Assembly: GCA_903813345.2 (NCBI GenBank)
Contig: CAIIXF020000011.1
Coordinates: 20,815,754 to 20,879,753 of the forward strand
Direction of reading: 5' to 3'
DNA: 64,000 bases
Source: Owenia fusiformis
Lineage: Eukaryota > Annelida > Polychaeta > Sabellida > Oweniidae
Shown piece after piece: positions 50,264 to 59,300 of this stretch. A program made the position numbers and the translations under genes. Positions within the stretch are counted from its first letter, which is position 1. Each line of letters starts with the position of its first letter. A model generated the notes under the pieces. That model searched no databases and had not been told where the DNA came from. It saw nothing but the letters and a program-made list of their open reading frames with translations.

Positions 50264-50580
50264 CTCTCCCCTTTGCTTTATGCTTTGTTTATAAATGATG
50301 TAGAAGCCTTTTTACTTGACAATAGTTGTGAACCTATTCCACTTATGGATGACGCACAACTAAATGTACTTTTAAAGTTGCTTGTTTTATTGTATGCAGA
50401 TGATACTCTGATCTGATATTTGCTAATTCTATGAACAATTTGCAAAATGCCTTTTCTAAATTATCACAATATTGTAAAAATGGAAAAATCCACATCAATT
50501 TAGATAAAACTAAGACAATGTGTTTCAGTAATAATAAAACTGGTAGAAGAGGTATTCAAAATGTAGTTTTAGATGGAATT
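50264..50580 (+). pseudogene. Non-LTR retrotransposon reverse transcriptase fragment
   Basis: Translation from 50264 reads LSPLLYALFINDVEAFL, then LLYADDTLI with the catalytic YADD box, then a stop, then NLQNAFSKLSQYCKNGKIHI and NLDKTKTMCFSN. These are the conserved palm and downstream blocks of LINE reverse transcriptases. The in-frame stop right after YADDTLI and the absence of flanking domains make it a dead fragment. Confidence 0.8.
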
Positions 50581-50904
50581 AAACTGGGAGCATGATTTGA
50601 GCATAGTTGAAAATAGATGGCATGCCAGATTGTTTTGATTTAGTAAGGTCCTTTGAGTACATGTAGCAGATAGGGTATATGTAGACCCAAAGAATAAGTA
50701 CAGTAAGATTGAAAACTGCATCATTGTTATTATCCTAGGTAGTATCTTGCTTGTGTAAGGAAAAATGCACATGTACTTTTAACTAGATATTGGAAGATAG
50801 GTGTTTATTATTTGTGAGGCATTCACATTTAGAGAATGCTTGCATATATAAAAGGTCAAGTTAGCACAGAAAAGAGAGAAAGTTAGAGAGAAAATGAAGA
50901 AGAA

Positions 50905-51543
50905 ACCGAGAATCCGAATGTCACAATTAACACAGAATGGTTAAAAAAGACAAACAATAAAGAAGTTTACAAGATTTTACTAAAAAAGAACAATGCTGTG
51001 AAACTGCCAAAGAAGATGGAAGATAAGTGGCAAAACAAACTGCAACTACAAAATCCTTTGATGTGGGCCAAAATCCACAAAAATAGAAAAAATATTCTCA
51101 GGACAAAAGAGAAATATTTCCAAATAAAAATATTCTTCCGGATACTATATTATAACAAACAACTAAAACAAATGAACATAGACGGCTATAACACTGATAT
51201 ATGCAGTCTATGCCGTAGTGACATAGATACTTTAGAACATGGAATATACCATTGTGAGGCCGTACAAGACTTCCTAATAACATCTTTCAACCAACTTGAC
51301 GAAGATGTACCCACAATTGAGACATTCCTTTTCGGAGATGGAAAAACAGAAAACGAACATCTATTCCTGAAACAAAAGATATTCCTAAACACATGTAAAA
51401 GGAAAATAAGGAGACCTAATATGATAGGCTGGCAAAACTTCCTAAAAACAGAGAAAAAAATAGAAGAAAGAATCAGCCAAAGAAGAAAAAAAACTGAACT
51501 TATGGAACAGCAATGGTTGAAACTCAAACATTTCATAACGTAG
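50905..51543 (+). pseudogene. L1-like ORF2 C-terminus
   Basis: An open frame continues upstream of its first in-frame start. It begins near NPNVTINTEWLKKT and includes KEVYKILLKK, DKWQNKLQLQNPLMWAKI, KQMNIDGYNTDICSLCRSD and TLEHGIYHCEAVQDF. The C..C....(T)..H....C pattern is the zinc-binding knuckle found after the reverse transcriptase in L1-type LINEs. The frame ends at 51543 and an A-rich tail follows at about 51783-51805, giving a plausible LINE 3' end. It is 5'-truncated, as usual for such insertions. Confidence 0.75.
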
Positions 51544-51805
51544 TAAAATACACACTGGGAACATAAAAAACCCCTCACCAAGCTCAAACCATCGAGCAGA
51601 AAATCACAAAAAATCCCCCTCTTGCCTTTTCCCTTGCCCCCCCCCCCCCTTCCCTTCCTCTTGTTATCAAAACTACTATGCTAAATAAGGCTAATATTAT
51701 ATATAAATACGATATTATAGCATATGCAACTACTGTATGTTTTCTTTCTACAATATTGTATTTGTACAACTTTTAATACAGAATAAAAAAAAATAAATAA
51801 AAAAA

Positions 51806-52377
51806 AGTTAGCACATTGTTGATAAGATTGACAACTGTTTTTGAAGTTATAACAGTATCGTATTTGAAACATGTCTGCCTCTGCAGACCTTATTGTAAAT
51901 ATTCATCATTGTACATATTTCATATTATTGCTTAGTTTTATAATACAGTTACATATATATTATATAATCCAATCATCTTTTTCTTATGTTTATTTGGTAA
52001 GATAGTTTGACGGTAGATTAAAGTCTAATAACAACCACCACACTCTCTAGACATACGCTACGGTACCATAGTAATTTCAAATATTTCAACGCCTTGTACT
52101 TTTTATTACGTCACGGCTAGGCGAGTGTGACCCCGGTTGTTACACTTTTATTCTATTGGCTGATGTGAACAGCAAAAATTAACTTTGTCATACTGTATCA
52201 CTCTTGTTCGAGTGAATTTACCCATTCTGGTAATGCATCCCGTGCACTATGTGGATGTGTTGAACATGAGTTTTACTGAGTTTTACATGTCCGATATAGG
52301 GTGATACAACAAGAAAGAATTTGTATATTCGTCCTTCAGCTCAATTACAATTTAGTTTTTTTATATCGATCAAATAA
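51806..52377. other. Non-coding spacer
   Basis: No gene or repeat is recognised with confidence in this stretch. Confidence 0.3.
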
Positions 52378-52810
52378 ATAGAGGATATCCTATGATTTAT
52401 GAGTGATATGATTTTTATCCACGAATGGATATGATATCTGCACGAGCGAGCGTAGCGAGAGAGTGCAGATATCAATATCCATGAGTGGATTAAAATCATA
52501 TCACGAGTAAATCATAGGATGTTCTTTTTATTCCATAGTTAAAGTCATCGTCAGAATCGTCGGAAATTAAGTAATTTAATTCGAATTTTCCAAACGATCC
52601 GGCGATGTTGACACTTAGCCTCGTTTTGAGTCTGAAGTAGCAAAAATCCATAAACCATCGCATACGACGTCGTATGTCATGGCTAAAAAACCGTATGCTA
52701 TGGTTAAGTGAAAATTTGTCAAAAATATCATATTTTACCACTGATTACAAAAATACCGTTTTTATTTTCACATGTTATCCTATGAATATCATGCTAACTA
52801 TGGAATAAAA
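52378..52810. mobile_element. 433-bp element, copy 2 (inverted)
   Basis: It is the reverse complement of 39977-40409 with only a few base differences, including the catacgacgtcgtatg palindrome and the gagcgagcgtagcgag loop. The two copies lie 12 kb apart in opposite orientation around the second half of the CYP4 gene. Confidence 0.85.
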
Positions 52811-52867
52811 ATAAATATACGATTTACTATACACAGTACATACGCATTTATGAGAATTATTCTGCAT

Positions 52868-55800
52868 CGAGGGGAAAGAGTACCCGTATATACAACCTAC
52901 CGCCGAGCAAAGACCCGAAGATGTCTGAAAATGTAGGGGTTAAGTTATAAACTTTTGTTTATATCTTGAATTTCTCAATATGAGAAACAGATAAAACACA
53001 GAATTGTGTGTAACTGATAAATTTATAATTCCAGGCACTCATGTTTGAAAAATAATGAGTACTTAGCGCAATGTTTACTATCCAATCGCTAAATTCAACT
53101 TCTAAATATTTGAATGATGATTTACATCTTGAATAAGTATCAACCATGGCTGTCTTTACTTCATTCGATTCAAAGATACAATAGGTGTAAATGTATCATA
53201 TTTATTTCACTGCCATACGTTGCATATCATTGAAATCACCGGTGAAAGTTGAAAATGAAAGACCCGATTATGTCACGAGTACGATTATATAGGACCCGAA
53301 TCTACCACCTGAGTATTCCGACTATACCGTGAGTAGAACCCGATGAGGTAGTGAGTAAGCTTTCGAATGAGCATATAATATCATGGTGATATCACAAATA
53401 TTCCTGTTTATTTATCATATACTCCTGGCACCGGAATATAATATAATATGATATAATTCCCGCAGCACTATACGTCGACGTCTGTTTCCGGCAAAGTTCT
53501 TAAAAACATTGAAATTATGCTTACACTTGAATCACCATAATTTCCTATGTGTCTGTGGTAAGAGTGCAACCCAAAAACATTTAATTCTGCATTGCAAGCG
53601 CCATTCTATTCAAAGAACACAACTTGAAGAATCCCTCGAATAGTACAACCTGTGGACCCCACTCAGTGGACAAGAAAAAATTGAATATCTAATTTTTCAA
53701 AATTCCCTTTCACTTGGAAAGGATTCTGAATTAAAAGAAAAGTTTGTTGAATTCGTTTCTAGTAAAACTTAATTCCCTTCTTCATGATTTACTGTTGGCA
53801 TTAAAGCTTACTGGCACTTACTCACTCGCCTTCTCTAATTTTTGTTTTATGTATAACTTGAAATGCTAGCCTATAATGCAAAATGCGCTAGGCAGCGACT
53901 ACTGTAATTACTCTATACTTTTTAAATTGAATAAATGTATATATGACGTGCACGGACCTGGGGACAATTCGGGAAATGCGGGCTTATCTCAGCTTTGAAC
54001 GTTAATCTCTGCCTTATTTAAAAAGCCAACTATGCGTTTTACATATCATTTTGAAGTATTTTTTATTTGCATTTCAATAAAATTATTTTTCCTTCAAAAT
54101 TTTGATGGGATCCAACACATTTTTAAAGTTAAATATACTCCGACATCGTCAAATACGCTGTAAGACGTAACACTTTACGCTTACAGGGCTCGTTGAAATT
54201 GAGATAACTTTTTAAATAATGATCAAAATCCCACTTAAATTTCACAATTTATTCAATGGAACATTTACATTTATGACGTCACAATTGCTTTACGGCTACA
54301 TTTCAAATTATCTTATACGAACGCTTTTAAAATTTTCAAAATTGTGTAAGGTTTTGAAGGCGAATGGGACGAGCAATAAGTTTACCTTCATTTAACCTTC
54401 TAATTTAGGTCTGATATGAAAGAAAATTTAAATGCACAATATTGTCATGGCGAAATTTACAAAACAATAACCGGTTTGTTTATTTTGCAAATAATATCAA
54501 AATAAGAGCTGGTTTTCGAGACTTGAAAAAATGTGACGCATCGATTTTTACCACAAATTCCATACATATCAATTTTTACTAACGCCCCAAGTGGATTTCT
54601 TGACCGTTTTTCAAAATTTAAAAACATTTTAGAAATATTGTCCTCGAGATCTTGCTACCCTGTAAATTTTGTAATGATTAGATAAGGATAAAGTATTTTA
54701 TTTTTAGGTTGACTAAACTTGTAAAAAATGTGACGCTTGTCGTTTTTGACGTTGTAAGGCTGTTTGCGCCCTATACTGCTCATTGTTTTGTTTTGTTTTT
54801 TGACGCCATAATGTTACGCTAATTGTCCCCAGTATCGTGCGACGTGTAATAATGAATGAATGGATATTTTCATTGTCGATGATCACTTCTATTCTATCTG
54901 ATCATAGTCCAAAGATTTTGGTACGACATTTGGTCCTTCGCACTCGTTACCATGTTTTAATTTATTCAAAAACTTAATTATTTACTCAAACTGAACAGGT
55001 GTTATACAAAATGACTGCATAAAACATTTAAATCATTTTAAAAAGCACATACTGCTTGGAACTATATTCTTTGCAGTTCAATGCAAAGAAGTTATTTGTC
55101 AAACCATTTTCGGCGCTAAATTCAAAACCAATGAAAAAATAGTATCCATCAGATATACATAGGGATTATGTTCCTCCCGAGGGCTCATAGGAACCAAAGG
55201 AACACATATTGTATATCCCAAAGAATATTTTAATACTCAGTAATGGATGGTGCTGACTGAAGTGGACCACAAAGTCATCCATCTCGTGTGATTTATAACT
55301 ACTGTGGAAGCATTTGTACCGAGGACCTGAAATACAATGTTTCGATGTGCAGTGGTAACTGGTGATGGCCACATTTTTTCAGTTTCATTGATTGTTCACA
55401 ACAAAATGATTCACATGAATGATGCAGATTGTATGTTTATTATTTGTTCATCAGCACGTCATACACTCAACGATATAATCGGATCTCAACAGATTTTACT
55501 CAAGTAATGTTCGAATTCTGAGATCCTTTACTCAAGATATTTTCGGATCTTTATAATATTACTCGTCGATCACATCGGGTCCAATGTCCGATAACATCGG
55601 ATCTTTTAACACAAAGTTTAAGTGAAGATTTTGCTGTTCAAAAGTGCTATTTTGACCTAATATTTTGACACTTATTATATTATGCATATGGACATCCATT
55701 TACCGACCCAAGTATGTCTTATGTATGGCTCATTATCAATTAAAGCGAGTATGAATGAGAAAAACAAATCGAAAACCATTATACGTTTAACTTATCTCTT

Positions 55801-56020
55801 AATTTGGACATAAAAATATATTTCAACTGTAATTCTAGGCCAATTGCGCCTGCTAGAACATCTTAGTAACAATTCTAACCATCCAAAGGAATTGATAGTG
55901 ACATTATATTACCTTTATTGTCCATTTTCCTACGAGATGACATTATCAAACATTTGCTCGGCGGTATATGCGTGTCTTGCTCGGCGGTAGGTTGTATATA
56001 CACGGGTACTCTTCCCCTCG
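52868..56020. mobile_element. 3.15-kb element with inverted termini
   Basis: The left end (cgaggggaaagagtacccgt, tatacaacctaccgccgag) is the reverse complement of the right end (ctcggcggtaggttgtata, cacgggtactcttcccctcg). Weaker inverted similarity continues inward (accctgatgaggt- and gatcacatcgggt-type words). It contains a LINE fragment and no transposase that I recognise. Confidence 0.65.
53520..53772 (+). pseudogene. LINE reverse transcriptase C-terminal fragment
   Basis: The frame reads HHNFLCVCGKSATQKHLILH, then CKRHSIQRTQLEESLE and a stop, then LWTPLSGQEKIEYLIFQNSL. The C.CG......H.L..C...R pattern is the zinc knuckle that follows the reverse transcriptase in many non-LTR elements. 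The in-frame stop and short length mark it as a relic inside the 3.15-kb element. Confidence 0.65.
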
Positions 56021-56254
56021 TGATATATAACATATGAAATTACATTTTTAATTACACTGCGTTGAGTGTCATTTCTCCGTTCTACACAATGTGAAAAGTG
56101 CAATATTTATGACACTGCATGACTGTTTTATTGTTTAAGTGTGATATATCAGATATTATAAATAGAGGGTGTTCAAATGTCAATTAAAACAAACATTTGC
56201 ATAAACGATGTATTTTTCAAATGCCATTTGGATTAGTGTCTTCGGGAATGAACG

Positions 56255-56312
56255 ATGCATTACTACATTGTGGTGGTGTACTGGGTCCTGTACCGATTTC
56301 ATAACATAACAG
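56255..56312 (+). CDS. Leader exon of the TSP1-galaxin gene
   Basis: ATG at 56255 opens MHYYIVVVYWVLYRFHNIT, a hydrophobic stretch suited to a signal peptide. The exon ends at a good donor (cag|gtacaa) in phase 1, matching the phase-1 acceptor at 56517. The start is the only in-frame ATG. Identification rests on splice phase and hydrophobicity only. Confidence 0.45.
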
Positions 56313-59300
56313 GTACAATTTTAATTACTGTACTACATCTAAATTTTGAACTTTTAAGGAGCAGGATTCTAACTGGGAAGAATCGTTCTACTTCAACTCT
56401 TGCTAGAATAAACAGACTTTTTATAGAATTGAACAGTCAATCAAAGAAGATTTGTATATTCTAAAGATCAAGTGCAAGCCTTTAATGAATTATTGAACCA
56501 ATTGACTGATGTTTAGGAATACTAACTGCTTCGACCCTTTGTAAAGATGGAAGCATAACGGCGTATGACATCCCATGCAATTCAACTGTAACAGACTGCC
56601 CTATTGGGAGTAGATGTACCCAGTGGGAGTGTTGTGAATTGACGTGTAAACCATTGTAAACGTGGGTACCCACTGAGAGACCGCTTTACGGCAGCAATAA
56701 CGACATGCTATAGAAACAGAAGAGGACAACTGAGATGTCCTGGAAATGCAACTTGTGAGAAACTGAAAGCAGGTGGCATCATACATAAAATATGCTGCAA
56801 CGGAAGTGATTGTAGGTAGCATTTAGATGTTATACTTTGTGTTTCAGAAATGCAATCTATATACGTTTGTATAAATTAAATGTAATAAATTCACTAATTC
56901 ATTAATACAAACATTTGTATATTTGTAATAAGTGCACCAATTCAAAACGAGTACAAAACTTGTATGTTGTAACAAGGACGTCTAGTCTTAATTGAAATAA
57001 GTACACTAATCAAAAATGGTACAAAACATTTTGTATATTGTAATAAGTACACTAAGTCAAATTAGTACAAAACATTTGTACATGTATATTGCAATAAGTA
57101 CACTAAGTCAAATTAGTACAAAACATTTGTATATTGTAATAAGTACACTAAGTCAAATTAGTACAAAACATTTGTATATTGTAAAAATTAGTACCGTGCG
57201 TACTTGGCTCACATGGTGTTGCTCAAAAGTGAAAATAAAAAAAAACGGATATAATTTTTTGCCGATTTTTTGTAACAAAATTATTCCATACAACTACTCT
57301 TTACAAAGAAATGGCTTATTACAATGCAGGACACCTGAACTTATTTGTAAAGCTAGGAAATGGGCCAAATATGAATTTCCCGAGACAAAAAATGGTGGCC
57401 ATTTTGAAAATGCGCGAGATTTTGAAGCAGGAGTCACAGTTTTTTATTCTTTATTGATGTTGAACAAAAATATTTTAAAACGGGAATCCTATCTACAGAG
57501 GATTTAAAAAGAGCCAAGTGTTGACAGACAGAGGTTTTAAAACTTGCCACTATTTTGGACTGACTGAGAGACAGATGGACAAATCAATGTTAACTAAAAT
57601 GGCTGAAAATAAAATTAAACGGGAATCCTATCGACACAGATTTTAAAGCAAATGGTCCAAAGGTGAATTTCGCGAGACAAAATGGCGGCCATTTTGAAAA
57701 TAAGCGAGCTTTTGAACCAGGAGTCATATGGGATTTGTTTGTATTGATGTTGAACAAAAATAACTTAAAACGGAAATCCTATCGACGCAAATGGTCAAAA
57801 AGTAAATTTCGCGAGACAAAAAATGGCGGCCATTTTGAAAACAGGCAAGCTTTTGAACCAGGAGTCATATGGAATTTTTTGTATTGATGTTGAACCAAAA
57901 TAACTTAAAACGGGAATCCTATCGACACGGGTTTTAAAGCATAGGCAAGCTTTTGAACCAGGAGTCATATGGGAGTTTTTGTAAAAATGGTGGCCATTTT
58001 GAAAATAGGAAAGCTTTTAAAGCAGGAGTCATATGGGAGTTTTTTGTATTGATGTTGAACCAAAATAACTTAAAACGGAAATCCTATGGACACAGGTTTA
58101 AAAGCAAATGGTCCAAAGGGGAATTTCGCGAGACAAAAATGGCGGCCATTTTGAAAACAGGCAAGCTTTTTAACCAGGAGTCATATGTGAGTTTTTTCTA
58201 TTGATGTTGAACCAAAATAACTAAAACGGGAATCCTATCGACACAGGTTTTAAAGCAAATGGTCTAAAGGTGAATTTTGCGAGACAAAAATGGCGGCCAT
58301 TTTGAAAATAGGCATGCCTTTGAACCAGGAGTCATATGGAAGTTTTTTTTATTGATGTTGAACCAAAATAACTTAAAACGGGAATCCTATCGACACAGGT
58401 TTTAAAGCAAATGGTCCAAAGGTGAATTTCGCGAGACAAAAATGGCGGCCATTTTGAAAATAGGCGAGCTTTTGAACCAGGAGTCATATGGGAGTTTTTT
58501 TTATTGATGTTGAATCAAAATAACTTAAAACGGGAATCCTATCGACACAGGTTTTAAAGCAAATGGTCCAAAGGTGAATTTCGCGAGACAAAATGGCCGC
58601 CATTTTGATAATATGCGAGCTTTTGAGACAGGAATCATAGGAAGGTTTTCTATATTGATGTTGAACAAAAATGACTTAAAACTGGAACCCTATCGACAGA
58701 GGTTTTAAAATGGGCCAATTGTTGAAAGACGGACAGACAGACGGATGGACGGACAGACAGACGGACAAGTGAGTGATTGCAAAAGCTCACCATGTGAGCT
58801 CATAAGTACACTAAGTCAAATTAGTACAAAATAGATGTTTCATGTTTTACAAATGATTATTACTGAATTCTAATATACAAACTGCATATTACTGGTAGAC
58901 ATTATATAACAATGTGGGTAACAAAGAACTTGGGGTTATAACAGAAAGTTAAAGAATTGCTATATTATTTGTTGAAAACATGGATATAATGACGTAATGT
59001 TAAGAATACAATGGGCATTGGGAATGTTTAACTAAAATGACCACATTTGAATTCAACACCTCAAACACAGTTGAAATGTATAACATTTAGCTAGCAGAGA
59101 CCACGTGTACAGTTGAGGGGGATGAGGTACCACGATGGAAAACATGGAGGTCAAAAGATGGTTGTCGCAAATGCAGGTGTAATAAACGGCTCCAGTGTAA
59201 GATAACGCATCTGCCTCAGTGTGTTACAACTACATCTGAATCATACACGATTCCAACACTTACGTATGAAGAACAATCATCTACTACTGACATCAATATG

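Noticed and set aside
56656-56694. 39-bp intron joining the two Cys modules
   Set aside because: The splice phases (2 and 1) do not match and the length is too short; a frameshift explains the sequence better.
57016-58204. Several ORFs of 70-160 codons
   Set aside because: They arise from tandem repeat units in an intron and share repeated peptide words because of the repeat, not coding.
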